Below are positions 35,514 through 45,839 of a DNA stretch of 64,000 nucleotides, piece after piece. Every line of letters starts with the position of its first letter. The first letter of the stretch is position 1. A program made the translations under genes and the position numbers. The notes below the pieces were generated by a model. The model was not told where the DNA came from. It worked only from the letters and a program-made list of their open reading frames with translations, and did not search any database. The stretch is from Pseudomonadota bacterium (lineage in GTDB: Bacteria > Pseudomonadota > Gammaproteobacteria > Steroidobacterales > Steroidobacteraceae), in assembly GCA_025356075.1 (NCBI GenBank), contig JANXUT010000081.1, positions 1 to 64,000 on the forward strand. Direction: 5' to 3'.

Positions 35514-36587
35514 ATGAATGCCGCCGATCTCCGTGACCGAGTCGCCCTCGTCGTCGACCCCTACCTCGGCCAGCCGCTGGGTGCGGCGGTCAAGTCCGCC
35601 GCGATCGAGGGGGGCGAGGCGGTCGTCCGCGTCGTCCTTGGCTTCCCGGTGGGCGGCTATTCGACCGAGCTGACCGCGCAGGTCGCCGCCGAGCTCATCC
35701 TCGCCGGCTGGACCGGGGGCGTTCGGCTGGCGCTTTCGGCCGAAATCGAGGCGCAAGGCGTACAGGGCACGTTGAAGCCGCTGCCGACGATCCGTAACGT
35801 CCTCGCGATCGCCTCCGGCAAGGGTGGCGTCGGAAAGTCGACGACCGCCGCGAACTTCGCGCTGGCGCTCACCGCGCAGGGGGCCCGCGTCGGCCTCCTC
35901 GATGCGGACATCTACGGGCCGAGCCAGCCCCTCATGATGGGCCTCGCCGGCGAGCGGCCGACGACCGAGGATGGCAAGCACCTGAACCCGCTCAGGGCCT
36001 ACGGGGTCGAGGTCATGTCGATCGGCTTCCTGATCGACCCCGAGCAGCCGATGGTCTGGCGCGGGCCGATGGTGACGCAGGCGCTCATGCAGCTGATTGG
36101 CGACACCCGCTGGGGGGAGCTCGACTACCTCATCATCGACATGCCGCCAGGGACCGGTGACACCCAGCTCACGATCTCGCAAAGGATCCCGGTCAGTGGC
36201 GCGATCATCGTGACGACGCCCCAGGACATCGCCCTGGCGGACGCCCGCAAGGGCCTGCAGATGTTCCGCAAGGTGTCGGTCCCGGTCCTCGGCATCATCG
36301 AGAACATGGCGACCCACATCTGCACGAACTGCGGCCACGAAGAGCACATTTTTGGTGCAGGCGGCGGTGAGCGCATGGCGGCCGAGTACGGCATCCCGCT
36401 CCTCGGCAGCCTGCCGCTCGACATCCGCATCCGCGAGCAGACCGATGGCGGCAAGCCGAGCGTGGTCGCGGAGCCGAACGGGCGCATTGCCGCCGCCTAC
36501 CTCGACATCGCCCGGCGGGCGACCGGGCGCCTTGCCTCGGGGGCGGCGACGAGGAGCTTCCCGTCGATCACGGTCAGCGACGATTGA
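35514..36587 (+). CDS. mrp: Mrp/ApbC family Fe-S cluster carrier ATPase
   Basis: P-loop scaffold/carrier protein for iron-sulfur assembly, 357 residues. An N-terminal MIP18-like domain (about 1-75) precedes the ATPase domain with the deviant Walker A ASGKGGVGKSTTAANFALAL, DADIYGPSQ (switch), DYLIIDMPPGTGD (Walker B), and the CxxC ligand in HICTNCGHEEHIFG. ATG at 35514 is chosen; TAGAAT at 35476-35481 could be its -10 box. It is divergent from the HEAT-kinase operon and 71 bases upstream of dcd on the same strand. Confidence 0.95.
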   Translation: MNAADLRDRVALVVDPYLGQPLGAAVKSAAIEGGEAVVRVVLGFPVGGYSTELTAQVAAELILAGWTGGVRLALSAEIEAQGVQGTLKPLPTIRNVLAIASGKGGVGKSTTAANFALALTAQGARVGLLDADIYGPSQPLMMGLAGERPTTEDGKHLNPLRAYGVEVMSIGFLIDPEQPMVWRGPMVTQALMQLIGDTRWGELDYLIIDMPPGTGDTQLTISQRIPVSGAIIVTTPQDIALADARKGLQMFRKVSVPVLGIIENMATHICTNCGHEEHIFGAGGGERMAAEYGIPLLGSLPLDIRIREQTDGGKPSVVAEPNGRIAAAYLDIARRATGRLASGAATRSFPSITVSDD

Positions 36588-36658
36588 GATGACGAACTGC
36601 CGCGGCCGCCTTCGGCACCCGGCGCGGCGAAATTTACCTATCGGACGTCAGAGCACCC

Positions 36659-37222
36659 ATGAGCATCAAGTCAGACAATTGGATCCGGCGGATGGCGACC
36701 GGCGGCATGATCGAACCGTTTGCGCCCGAGCAGGTGCGTTCGGTCGACGGTCGAAAAATCATGTCGTACGGAACCTCGAGCTACGGCTACGACGTTCGAT
36801 GTGCGAGTGAGTTCAAGATATTTACGAACATCAATTCAACAATCGTCGATCCAAAGGCTTTTGATCCGCAGAGCTTCGTCGATCTGTCGGCCGACGTTTG
36901 CATCATTCCACCGAATTCTTTTGCGCTCGCGCGCACGATTGAATATTTTAGAATTCCTCGCAACGTACTCGTCGTGTGTCTGGGCAAATCCAGCTACGCG
37001 CGTTGCGGTGTAATTGTCAATGTGACGCCCTTGGAGCCGGAGTGGGAAGGCCACGTCACGCTCGAATTTTCAAACACGACGACGCTGCCCGCGAAGATCT
37101 ACGCCAACGAAGGCGTCGCGCAAATGCTGTTCTTTGAATCGGACGAAGTCTGCGCGACTTCGTACCGTGATCGCGGCGGGAAGTACCAGGGACAGCGCGG
37201 AGTCACGCTGCCGAAGGCCTGA
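36659..37222 (+). CDS. dcd: dCTP deaminase
   Basis: Trimeric enzyme that deaminates dCTP to dUTP for dTTP synthesis. 187 residues with the family signatures: [34 protein letters not shown] (active-site Ser and Arg), [15 protein letters not shown] (catalytic Glu) and [12 protein letters not shown] at the C-terminus. Its base composition stands out: a 180-base sample (36781-36960) is 47% G+C by my count, in a window otherwise around two-thirds G+C, and codons ending in A or T, including ATA, are common. The protein is fully intact. It starts 71 bases after mrp, a common neighbour, so gene replacement or recent acquisition in situ is possible. Confidence 0.95.
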   Translation: MSIKSDNWIRRMATGGMIEPFAPEQVRSVDGRKIMSYGTSSYGYDVRCASEFKIFTNINSTIVDPKAFDPQSFVDLSADVCIIPPNSFALARTIEYFRIPRNVLVVCLGKSSYARCGVIVNVTPLEPEWEGHVTLEFSNTTTLPAKIYANEGVAQMLFFESDEVCATSYRDRGGKYQGQRGVTLPKA

Positions 37223-37228
37223 AGCGGA

Positions 37229-38026
37229 TCACTGCGGCGGCGTACTCGCTGGTGCGCTCGCCGCCGCCGGCTCCAGCCACTTGAGCGAGCGGACAGTCAG
37301 CGCCATGCGCGTCTGGCCGTCCTCGCGCTGCTCGATCCGGACCGGCAGCCAGTTGAGGGACGGCGCATACCAGTAGCGCCACATGCGGGCGTGGCTGTCG
37401 GCGCCCTTGCGATCGCTGTCGATAATCACCGTCTCGAGGTCGCCGAGTGCCGTCCTGATCTTCTCGGTGCCGTGGCGCGAGTAGATGTAGTGCTTGATCT
37501 CGCGCCCGTCGAGCATCGCGTACTCGTGCGGCTCCCGCCCGGCGAGCAAGTCCGCCATGGGCGCCGCACGGATCGACATAACATCCTGTAGCCCGGGCTC
37601 GGTCGCAAGATCGAGCGCGCCGCCGCGCACCGTGCCGGCCACCCGGCCTCGCTCCCAGTCGTAGTGGAGCTCGGCGTCGTCGCCGTGCTTGGAGGTGCCG
37701 TCGTCGAGCTTGTAGCGCATCGGCTCGACGCCGCTCGGCGTCACCTTGAACCAGCTGCGCTCGAGCGAATCGCCGCTCACGACCAGGCGCGCGAGGAAGC
37801 TCGGGTTGGCGCGCGTCTCGTAGATCCAGTGATCGCGTTCCGCGTCGTGCTTCAACGTCAGCCTGAGATCGCCGCCGCTCAGGCCATGGAACGCGAAGTG
37901 GTAGACAACTTCGTGCGCCCGGAGCGGCGCGGAGTGCGCGAGCACCGGCGCGCCGAGGAGGACGCAGAGCCCGAGCGTCGCGAAGCGCGGATACCGGTGC
38001 CGCAAGGCCGGGTCATGCCGATGCAT
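37229..38026 (-). CDS. DUF3108 family exported protein
   Basis: A 265-residue protein with a signal peptide (RFATLGLCVLLGAPVLAHS, cleavage near residue 33) and a beta-rich DUF3108 domain: YHFAFHGLSGGDLRLTL, WIYETRANPSFLARLV, YIYSRHGTEKIRTALGDLET, MWRYWYAPSLNWLPVRIEQ. The Trp/Tyr-rich strands suggest an LolA/LolB-like or lipid-handling fold, but its function is not established. ATG at 38026 is strongly supported: GGAGG lies six bases upstream. The start overlaps the purN 3' end by 14 bases, as often seen for purM-purN-DUF3108. Confidence 0.88.
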   Translation of the reverse strand: MHRHDPALRHRYPRFATLGLCVLLGAPVLAHSAPLRAHEVVYHFAFHGLSGGDLRLTLKHDAERDHWIYETRANPSFLARLVVSGDSLERSWFKVTPSGVEPMRYKLDDGTSKHGDDAELHYDWERGRVAGTVRGGALDLATEPGLQDVMSIRAAPMADLLAGREPHEYAMLDGREIKHYIYSRHGTEKIRTALGDLETVIIDSDRKGADSHARMWRYWYAPSLNWLPVRIEQREDGQTRMALTVRSLKWLEPAAASAPASTPPQ

Positions 38027-38696
38027 CGGTATCCTCCAGCACGAGCGGCGCGCTAAGGGGCTCGCCATCGAACCACACGGTGCCGTCCCGCGCCTTCAGT
38101 CGTCCACTGGCGTACCAGCCGATGACGCGCGGATAGAGCACGTGCTCGCGCGCATGCACGCGTGTGGCGAGGCTGTCTGGCGTGTCAGCGGCGTGCACCG
38201 GCACGCGCGCCTGCGCGATCAGCGGGCCGCCGTCGAGCTCGTCCGTCACGAAGTGCACCGTGCAGCCGTGCCACGGCGTGCCATCGGCGATCGCGCGCCG
38301 GTGGGTATCGAGCCCGCGGTAGGCGGGGAGGAGCGAGGGGTGGATGTTGAGGAGCCTGCCCGCGTAGCGGGCGATGAACGCGGGCTGGAATATCCGCATG
38401 TAGCCCGCGAGCACGACGAGCCTGGCGCCCGAGGCATCGATCGCCGCGATCAGCGCCGCGTCGTGGGCCGCGCGGTCGGGAAAGGATTTAGGTGGCAGCG
38501 CAACGGTCCGGACGCCGAGTGCGCGGGCCCGCTCGAGGCCGCGGGCGCCCGGCCGGTCGCTCAGGACGCTGACGATGTCGATCGGAATTTCGCCGCTTGC
38601 GGCGGCGTTCGCGATCGCGGCGAAGTTGGTGCCCTCGCCCGAGAGGAGCACCGCCACCGGGAGCCGATGGCCGGCTTCAGCCTTCGAGGACGACAC
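38013..38696 (-). CDS. purN: Phosphoribosylglycinamide formyltransferase
   Basis: Formyl-tetrahydrofolate-dependent GAR transformylase of purine synthesis, 227 residues. Seen: [15 protein letters not shown] (phosphate-binding loop; the usual SGxGSN reads SGEGTN), [28 protein letters not shown] (catalytic Asn-His) and [16 protein letters not shown] (catalytic Asp). GTG at 38696 overlaps the purM 3' end by 20 bases. A short unconserved N-terminal tail of ~12 residues precedes the fold, so the true start could be slightly later. Confidence 0.95.
   Translation of the reverse strand: MSSSKAEAGHRLPVAVLLSGEGTNFAAIANAAASGEIPIDIVSVLSDRPGARGLERARALGVRTVALPPKSFPDRAAHDAALIAAIDASGARLVVLAGYMRIFQPAFIARYAGRLLNIHPSLLPAYRGLDTHRRAIADGTPWHGCTVHFVTDELDGGPLIAQARVPVHAADTPDSLATRVHAREHVLYPRVIGWYASGRLKARDGTVWFDGEPLSAPLVLEDTDASA
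38033..38037 (-). promoter_or_regulatory. Ribosome-binding site of the DUF3108 gene inside purN
   Basis: GGAGG on the minus strand, six bases before the ATG at 38026, embedded in the last codons of purN. It fixes the DUF3108 start and shows independent re-initiation within the overlap. Confidence 0.65.
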
Positions 38697-39714
38697 CGCG
38701 ACTGCCCGCGCGAATCTCCCCGATGGGTACCGCCGTCTCGCCGCATTCCCTGAGGCACGCGAGCGCGCGCGCCACCGCGCTTGGCGGCACCGTCACCGTC
38801 ATGCCGATGCCACAGTTGAACGTGCGATGCAGCTCCGTCTCGTCGATGTTGCCGGCGTCCTTCAGCCACTCGAACACCACCGGGCGCCGCCAGGCTCCGC
38901 CGTCGAGGCGGACCTCGAGGCCCTCCGGCACCACGCGTGGCAGGTTGTCGAGGAGGCCGCCGCCCGTGATGTGCGCAAGTCCGTGCACCGGCACTTCGCC
39001 CACGAGCTTCAGGAGGCTCTTCACGTAGATCCGCGTCGGCGCCAGCAGGAGCTCGTAGAGCGACTCGCCCCCCACGCGCGTCGTCGCATCGGCCGCCTTG
39101 AGTGCGAGGAGCTTTCGGATCAGCGAGTAGCCGTTCGAGTGCGGACCCGAGGAGGCGAGCCCGAGGACCACATCGCCGGCCTCCGTGAGGCTGCCGTCGA
39201 TGAGGCGGTCCTCCTCGGCGATGCCGACGCAGAACCCGGCGAGGTCGTAGTCGGCGCCGTGGTACATGCCGGGCATCTCGGCGGTCTCACCGCCCACGAG
39301 CGCGCAGCCCGCCTGCACGCAGCCCTCGGCGATGCCGGCGATCACGCGCTCGCCGACGCCGATGTCGAGCTTGCCGGTCGCGTAGTAGTCGAGGAAGAAG
39401 AGGGGCTCCGCGCCCTGCACGACGACGTCGTTCACGCACATCGCGACGAGGTCAATGCCGATCGTGTCGTGGCGGCCGGTGTCTATCGCGAGCCGAAGCT
39501 TCGTGCCGACGCCGTCGGTGCCGGAGACGAGCACCGGCCTTTTGTACCGGTCGAGCGGCACCCGCACCAGCGCACCGAACCCGCCGAGGCCCCCCAGCAC
39601 TTCCTTGCGCAGCGTGCGCTTCACGTGGGGCTTGATCCGCTCGACCAGCTCGTCGCCCGCGTCGATGTCGACGCCGGCGTCGCGGTAACTCACGGAAGGA
39701 CGCGGATCTTGCAT
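38677..39714 (-). CDS. purM: Phosphoribosylformylglycinamidine cyclo-ligase
   Basis: AIR synthetase: ATP-dependent ring closure of FGAM in purine synthesis. 345 residues, as in E. coli. Seen: [19 protein letters not shown] at the N-terminus, [81 protein letters not shown] and [12 protein letters not shown] at 39714. First gene of purM-purN-DUF3108 and divergent from the DUF2066 gene. Confidence 0.97.
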   Translation of the reverse strand: MQDPRPSVSYRDAGVDIDAGDELVERIKPHVKRTLRKEVLGGLGGFGALVRVPLDRYKRPVLVSGTDGVGTKLRLAIDTGRHDTIGIDLVAMCVNDVVVQGAEPLFFLDYYATGKLDIGVGERVIAGIAEGCVQAGCALVGGETAEMPGMYHGADYDLAGFCVGIAEEDRLIDGSLTEAGDVVLGLASSGPHSNGYSLIRKLLALKAADATTRVGGESLYELLLAPTRIYVKSLLKLVGEVPVHGLAHITGGGLLDNLPRVVPEGLEVRLDGGAWRRPVVFEWLKDAGNIDETELHRTFNCGIGMTVTVPPSAVARALACLRECGETAVPIGEIRAGSRGVVLEG

Positions 39715-39748
39715 GGGCTGGACCGGGGGAGGGGTTGGCAGGGCTGTG

Positions 39749-39757
39749 GTATTTTAC
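39749..39757. promoter_or_regulatory. Shared AT-rich -10 region of purM and DUF2066
   Basis: In an otherwise GC-rich gap, TATTTT (39750-39755, plus) and TAAAAT (39756-39751, minus) overlap. They are plausible -10 boxes for the divergent DUF2066 and purM genes. No good -35 element was found for either. Confidence 0.35.
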
Positions 39758-39805
39758 ATGGCCATTGCGCCGCCGCCGGCCGCGCCTGCCCCAACCGGCC
39801 CCGGA

Positions 39806-40798
39806 ATGAACTTCATCGGCCCAAGCACCCGTCTGGCTCTCGCCCTCCTCGCGCTTGCGCTCGCGACCCACGCGCGGGCAGCCGCTGTCGAGGGCCTCTA
39901 CGAGGGCACGGTTCCGGGCGATGCCGCGAGCGCCCAGCGAGCCCAGGTTGCCGCCGAGGCGCTCAAGCAGGTCGTCGTCCGCCTGACCGGACGCCGGGCC
40001 GCCCCGAGCGACGCGGCGCTCAGCTCGGTGTTCGCCGAACCCCTCCGGTACGCGCAGACCTACCGGAGCCTCGCGCAGGGCCAGGTGGCGGTCGGATTCG
40101 ATGCCCGCAGCCTCGATGCGGCGCTCCTTGGCGCCGGCCAGCACCTCTGGTCCCGCGAACGGCCCGCGACGCTTCTCGTCGTCGTTGGCGATCGCCCGGG
40201 CGCCCCCGCCTCGCTCGTGGCCGCCGACCCCGACCAGAAGCGCGAGCTCGAGCGGACGGCGCAGCTGCGTGGCCTCCCGGTCGTCTGGGTGACGGGCCTC
40301 GATGCGCCGACCGCCCAGGCCCGAGTCGCGGACGCGCAGGCCGGGCGGCTCGAGCCGCTTCGGGCGCTCGCACGCCAGTTCGGCGCCGACGGCGTGCTGG
40401 TGGGCCGCGGTAGCGGCGCCGGCAGCAGCTGGAGCTGGCTCGGGCCCGCCGGCACCGGCAGCTTCACGGGTGCTTCCGCCGAGGCCATCCACGCGCTCGC
40501 CGATCGCTACGGCGCGCAGTTCGCGACCCAGTCGGCGACCCCGGGCGGCGTGCTCGGCGTCGCGGTGCGCGGCGTCCGCGACCTGCCGGGCTATGCCCAG
40601 GCGACGCAGCTCCTCGCCTCGATCGAGGGCGTGCGCGAGGTCGCGCTCGAGGAGGTGCTCGGCGACACGCTGCGCTTTAGGGTCGCCTTCGCGGGCGACG
40701 CCGATACGCTCAAGCAAACCGCCGCCCAGTCGGGCCGGCTCCTCCCGGACGAGGAGGCAGCCGCCGACGGAGCCGTGCACTTCGTGCTGCGGCCGTGA
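39806..40798 (+). CDS. DUF2066 family exported protein
   Basis: A 330-residue protein with a signal peptide (LALALLALALATHARA, cleavage near residue 25) and the DUF2066 pattern: AAVEGLYEGTVPGDAASAQR, LKQVVVRLTGRRAAPSD and FDARSLDAALLGAGQHLWSRERP. The function is unknown, but the family sits upstream of hda in many gammaproteobacteria. ATG at 39806 is preferred because the signal peptide then starts normally; an in-frame ATG at 39758 would lie upstream of the probable transcription start. The stop overlaps the next gene by four bases. Confidence 0.85.
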   Translation: MNFIGPSTRLALALLALALATHARAAAVEGLYEGTVPGDAASAQRAQVAAEALKQVVVRLTGRRAAPSDAALSSVFAEPLRYAQTYRSLAQGQVAVGFDARSLDAALLGAGQHLWSRERPATLLVVVGDRPGAPASLVAADPDQKRELERTAQLRGLPVVWVTGLDAPTAQARVADAQAGRLEPLRALARQFGADGVLVGRGSGAGSSWSWLGPAGTGSFTGASAEAIHALADRYGAQFATQSATPGGVLGVAVRGVRDLPGYAQATQLLASIEGVREVALEEVLGDTLRFRVAFAGDADTLKQTAAQSGRLLPDEEAAADGAVHFVLRP

Positions 40799-41367
40799 CG
40801 GGACGCTGGATCCCGAACGCGATCTGCGTGCTCAGGATCGCGCTGGTGGCGCCGGTCGCGATGACGCTGCTGCACGGTGACTACACGACAACGCTGATGC
40901 TCTTTGCGCTCGCCGCCGCCTCCGACGGCCTCGACGGCTGGCTCGCCAAGACCTTCGACTGGACCTCGCGGCTCGGCGGGATCCTCGACCCGATCGCCGA
41001 CAAGCTCCTCCTCGTGACCGTCATCGTCACGCTCGTCGTCTGCGGGCTCGTGCCCGCGTGGCTCGCCGCGAGCGTGGTGCTGCGCGATGTCGTCATCGTC
41101 GGCGGCGCGACCGCGTACCACTTCCTGATCGGGCGTCTCGATGCGCACCCGACGACCGTGAGCAAGCTCAACACGCTCGTGCAGCTGTCGTTCGTCCTGA
41201 TCGTGATCGCGGCCGCCGCGTGGCCCGAGGTGCCGCGGCCGCTCGTCGTGGCGCTCGGCGCCGCGACCTTCGTCACCACCCTCGTCAGCGGCATCGACTA
41301 CGTGCTCACCTACGCGAGGCTCGCCTGGCGGGAGAGCCACCGACGACCGGCCGCCGCGGCGCGCTGA
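40795..41367 (+). CDS. CDP-alcohol phosphatidyltransferase family protein (PgsA-like)
   Basis: Integral membrane phospholipid-synthesis enzyme of 190 residues with about five membrane segments. The catalytic CDP-alcohol motif is present in SDGLDGWLAKTFDWTSRLGG followed by ILDPIADK: D-x2-DG-x2-A-x9-G-x3-D-x3-D, with Lys in place of the usual Arg after Ala. Size and position fit PgsA-like or cardiolipin-synthase-like members; the acceptor alcohol cannot be told from sequence. GTG start in a four-base overlap with DUF2066; the stop overlaps hda by one base. The DUF2066, PgsA-like, hda order is conserved in gammaproteobacteria. Confidence 0.88.
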   Translation: MTGRWIPNAICVLRIALVAPVAMTLLHGDYTTTLMLFALAAASDGLDGWLAKTFDWTSRLGGILDPIADKLLLVTVIVTLVVCGLVPAWLAASVVLRDVVIVGGATAYHFLIGRLDAHPTTVSKLNTLVQLSFVLIVIAAAAWPEVPRPLVVALGAATFVTTLVSGIDYVLTYARLAWRESHRRPAAAAR

Positions 41368-42015
41368 TGGAGCAGCTGCCCCTCGGCGTGCGCTTGAGGA
41401 CCACCTCGAGCTTCGCGAGCTTCCACCCGGGCGAGAACGCGGCGCTCATTGCCGCACTCGAGGCGCGCGCGCGCGACCCCGGGCTGCCACCGCTGTGGGT
41501 GTGGTCCGCGCCCGGTGCCGGACGCAGCCACCTGCTGCAGGCCGCCTGTGCCCGCGCGGGCGAGCTCGGCCGGCGCGCGGGCTACCTGCCGCTCGCGGCG
41601 CCGTGGCCGACCGCGGCGCTCCTCGGCGGCTTTGAGTCGCTCGACCTCGTGTGCCTCGACGACCTCGACCGCGTCGTCCAGGGCGATGAGTGGCAGCAGA
41701 CGCTCTTCGCGTTCTACAACGACCTGGCCGAGCGTGGTGGCAACCTCGTGATGAGCGCGGCGGGACCGCCGCAATCGCTCGGTGTTGCGCTCCCCGACCT
41801 TGCCTCCCGCCTCGCGGCCTCGATCGTCTGGCACTTGAGGCCGCTCGATGAGTTCGACAGGGCCGAGGCGCTCACGGTGCGCGCGCGGGCGCTTGGCATC
41901 GAGCTCACCGAGGAGACGCTCCAGTACCTGCAGCGGCGCCTGCCGCGCGACCTTTCGGTGCTGTGCGATGCGCTCGACCGGCTCGACGCCGCCGCGCTCG
42001 CGCAGCAGCGGCGCC

Positions 42016-43050
<1,035 letters not shown>

Positions 43051-43082
43051 CGTTCAAACGAAAGTAGAGGCGGGATGATCGC

Positions 43083-43382
43083 ATGTTTCTAGGGCTCAGG
43101 CGCTGCGCGCTCGGCGCGCTTCTCGTGCTGGCACTGGCCGGCTGCGCGGATGCGCCCGTGCAGGCGATGAGCGACACGCGCCAGGCGATCCAGGCCGCCG
43201 AGGCGGCCGGTGCCCAGACGGCGGCGCCGGAGGACCTGGCGGCGGCACGCGACGGGCTGCGCCGCGCGGAGGATCTGCTGCGCGCTCGTGATTACCGCAG
43301 CGCCAGGCGCGAGGCCTTGGGCGCGCGGGCGCGCGCCGCGGCGGCGCTCGCGGCAAGCTCGCCCGTCCCTGCGACCCGCTGA
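43083..43382 (+). CDS. DUF4398 family lipoprotein
   Basis: A 99-residue predicted lipoprotein. Signal peptide LGALLVLALAGC ends in a lipobox with the lipidated cysteine at residue 20. The mature part is a helical, Ala/Arg-rich DUF4398-like domain (TRQAIQAAEAAGAQ, APEDLAAARDGLRRAEDLL) likely to form a coiled coil. Residues after the cysteine (ADAP) do not include the Asp+2 inner-membrane retention signal, so outer-membrane sorting is likely. DUF4398 proteins often accompany OmpA-like proteins; none is here. ATG at 43083. Confidence 0.75.
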   Translation: MFLGLRRCALGALLVLALAGCADAPVQAMSDTRQAIQAAEAAGAQTAAPEDLAAARDGLRRAEDLLRARDYRSARREALGARARAAAALAASSPVPATR

Positions 43383-43390
43383 AGTCCCGT

Positions 43391-44041
43391 TCAGCTGCGC
43401 CAGCGGCTCGACAGCCGCCCGAGCACGAGATCGGGATACTCCCGCCGCCCGGTGCTGCCGTTGTAGCGCGACAGCGCGCGCCGGTAGTCGTTGCGCTCGT
43501 TCAGCATGTAGAACGCGAGGATCTCGCAGCCGAGCCGCACGTTGAACTCGACGTTGCCGAAGAGCCGGTTCTCGACCCCTAAGCTGCGCGGCCAGAACGG
43601 CATCACCTGCATGAGCCCGACGGCGCCGGCGGAGGAGACCGCGTAGCGGTCGAAGCGGCTCTCGATGTCGATCACGGCCAGCACGAGCTCAGGCGTCATC
43701 TTGAGCTCGATGTGGCGCTGCTCGCGATAGCGATGCACGATCGAGCGTGTCTCGCAGTAGACGCTGCCGAGGATCTTGAGCCTCAGCGACTCGTCCGCAA
43801 CGAGGCGGGCGAGCCTGGGCTCCTGCAGCTTCCTGAACACTTCCTCGCCGAATCGCTCGTCGTGCGGATCGCAACTCGGCTCCGCGATCGCCGCCTGCAC
43901 GACGGCCTTGAGCCCCGGGTCCATCTGCCGGTCGGCGCGCGCGAGCGGCGCGAGCAGGAGTCCCGCGAGGACGAGGAGCAGGGCGGCGGCGCGCCGCGGG
44001 CGCCTAAGCGCCGCGGCGGCCGTTGAGGAATTCAACCGCAT
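43391..44041 (-). CDS. Lytic transglycosylase, SLT domain
   Basis: Predicted periplasmic murein hydrolase of 216 residues. A basic N-terminus and hydrophobic core ([19 protein letters not shown]) form a signal peptide. The C-terminal half is an SLT lysozyme-like domain: [18 protein letters not shown] with catalytic Glu, [24 protein letters not shown] and [14 protein letters not shown] at 44041 overlaps the proS 3' end by 38 bases and has no clear ribosome-binding site; a TTG two codons later is possible. Directly downstream of proS on the same strand. Confidence 0.88.
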   Translation of the reverse strand: MRLNSSTAAAALRRPRRAAALLLVLAGLLLAPLARADRQMDPGLKAVVQAAIAEPSCDPHDERFGEEVFRKLQEPRLARLVADESLRLKILGSVYCETRSIVHRYREQRHIELKMTPELVLAVIDIESRFDRYAVSSAGAVGLMQVMPFWPRSLGVENRLFGNVEFNVRLGCEILAFYMLNERNDYRRALSRYNGSTGRREYPDLVLGRLSSRWRS

Positions 44042-45713
44042 CGCCGAGCGGGAAGTCTTCGCTCGCGCTCGCCCGGCGGTGGCGGTACTCGAGCTTGCCG
44101 GCGTCGAGGCCACGCTCGCCGATGACGATCCGGTGCGGTATTCCATAAAGCTCCGCATCCGCGAATTTTACGCCCGGCCGCGCGTCGCGGTCGTCGAACA
44201 GCACCTCGAACCCGGCCGCGCCGAGCTCGCTGTAGAGCCGCTCGCTCGCCTCGCGCACGCGCGGGGACTTCTGCAGGTTCATGGGCACCAGCACCACGTC
44301 GAAGGGAGCGAGCGCATCCGGCCAGATGATGCCGCGCTCATCGTGGTTCTGCTCGATCGCCGCCGCCACCACGCGCGTGACGCCGATGCCGTAGCAGCCC
44401 ATCAGCATCGCATGCGCGGTGCCGCCCTCATCGAGCACCGTCGCGCCGAGCGCATCGCTGTACTTGGTGCCGAGCTTGAAGATGTGGCCGACCTCGATGC
44501 CGCGCGCGATCTCGAGCGTGCCCTTGCCGGTCGGGCTCGGGTCGCCGCTGACGACGTTGCGGATGTCCGCGGCGGTCGGCTCCGGCAGGTCGCGCCCCCA
44601 ATTGACGCCCGTCAGGTGCATGCCGCCCGCGTTCGCGCCGCAGATGAAGTCGGCGACGGCGAGCGCCGCGTGGTCGGCGATGATCCGGCACTTCAGACCC
44701 ACCGGGCCGATGGAGCCCACCTCCGCGCCGAGTTCGCGGGCAATGTGCTCGGGTGAGGCCATGCGCAGAGGATTGGCGACGCCAGGCAGCTGCTGCGCCT
44801 TGATCGGATTCAGTTCGTGGTCACCGCGCAGGATGAGCGCGACGACCGAGCCGTCCGTGCCATCGACGATGAGCGTCTTCAGGCACGCGCCCGGCTCGAC
44901 CTTGAGGAGCGCCGCGACGTCGGCGATCGTGCGTACGTGCGGTGTCGGCACGCGCGCGAGCGTCTGGCCCGGCGCCGGCCGCGGCGCCGTCGGCGCGAGT
45001 GCCTCGGCCTTCTCGAGGTTGGCGGCGTAGTCATCGCCGTTGGAGAACACGATCGCGTCCTCGCCCGAGGCCGCGAGCACGTGGAACTCCTGCGAGCCCG
45101 TGCCGCCGATCGCGCCTGGGTCGGCGAGCACGGCGCGGAACTTGAGTCCCATGCGCGTGAAGATGCGCGTGTAGGCGTCGTGCATCAGCCGATAGCCGAC
45201 GTCGAGCGAGGCCTCGTCGACGTGAAAGCTGTACGCGTCCTTCATGATGAATTCGCGCGCGCGCATCACGCCGAAGCGCGGCCGGATCTCGTCGCGGAAC
45301 TTGAGCTGGATGTGGTAGAAATTCACCGGCAGCTGGCGGTAGCTCTTGAGCTCGCGGCGCGCGATGTCGGTGATGACTTCCTCGTGCGTCGGCCCGTAGA
45401 CGAACGCGCGCTCGTGCCGGTCCTTGATGCGCAGCAGCTCCGGTCCGTACTGCTCCCAGCGACCGGACTCCTGCCACAGCTCCGCCGGCTGGATCGTCGG
45501 CATCAGCATCTCGAGGGCGCCGGCGCGGTCCATCTCCTCGCGGATGATGCGTTCGGCCTTCTTGAGTACCCGGAAGCCCATCGGCAACCAGCTGTAGAGC
45601 CCGGCGGCCAGGCGCCGGATAAGACCTGCGCGCAGCATCAGCTGGTGGCTGATGACCTCCGCCTCGGCCGGGACTTCCTTCAGGTTTTGCAGTGGGTAGG
45701 CAGACAGACGCAT
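44004..45713 (-). CDS. proS: Prolyl-tRNA synthetase
   Basis: Class II synthetase charging tRNA-Pro, 569 residues, close to the E. coli length. Seen: the N-terminal [20 protein letters not shown], motif 1 ([18 protein letters not shown]), motif 2 ([19 protein letters not shown]), the bacterial INS editing domain between motifs 2 and 3 (about 225-405), motif 3 ([17 protein letters not shown]) and the C-terminal anticodon domain. ATG at 45713 is chosen; the longer open frame crosses the promoter. An extended -10 box lies about 57 bases upstream. Confidence 0.96.
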   Translation of the reverse strand: MRLSAYPLQNLKEVPAEAEVISHQLMLRAGLIRRLAAGLYSWLPMGFRVLKKAERIIREEMDRAGALEMLMPTIQPAELWQESGRWEQYGPELLRIKDRHERAFVYGPTHEEVITDIARRELKSYRQLPVNFYHIQLKFRDEIRPRFGVMRAREFIMKDAYSFHVDEASLDVGYRLMHDAYTRIFTRMGLKFRAVLADPGAIGGTGSQEFHVLAASGEDAIVFSNGDDYAANLEKAEALAPTAPRPAPGQTLARVPTPHVRTIADVAALLKVEPGACLKTLIVDGTDGSVVALILRGDHELNPIKAQQLPGVANPLRMASPEHIARELGAEVGSIGPVGLKCRIIADHAALAVADFICGANAGGMHLTGVNWGRDLPEPTAADIRNVVSGDPSPTGKGTLEIARGIEVGHIFKLGTKYSDALGATVLDEGGTAHAMLMGCYGIGVTRVVAAAIEQNHDERGIIWPDALAPFDVVLVPMNLQKSPRVREASERLYSELGAAGFEVLFDDRDARPGVKFADAELYGIPHRIVIGERGLDAGKLEYRHRRASASEDFPLGDAVEFLNGRRGA

Positions 45714-45769
45714 GCGGGGCGGGGCCTCTGGGGGGACGGGGACGGCGCGGGGAGGCCGCGCCGGAGGGC

Positions 45770-45778
45770 ATCTTAGCA
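45770..45778 (-). promoter_or_regulatory. Extended -10 promoter of proS
   Basis: On the minus strand TGCTAAGAT (TG-n-TAAGAT) lies in the 126-base gap divergent from pssA. Transcription would start about 50 bases before the proS ATG. No -35 hexamer is visible at 17 bases, which extended -10 promoters can tolerate. Confidence 0.45.
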
Positions 45779-45800
45779 GGCCGCCCCGGAACCCCGGCGG

Positions 45801-45830
45801 TTGGTGCCGGCGCTCGCGAGGCCCTATGAT
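45801..45830 (+). promoter_or_regulatory. Promoter of pssA, possibly leaderless
   Basis: TTGGTG at 45801-45806, an 18-base spacer, then TATGAT at 45825-45830. The ATG of pssA is at 45840, so the start point would fall only about three bases before it. There is no ribosome-binding sequence in between. Confidence 0.55.
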
Positions 45831-45839
45831 CGCAACGCC

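Noticed and set aside
35400-36347. Upstream in-frame extension of the HEAT-kinase through mrp (to 1111 codons)
   Set aside because: mrp on the plus strand is certain; the extension has shadow-frame composition.
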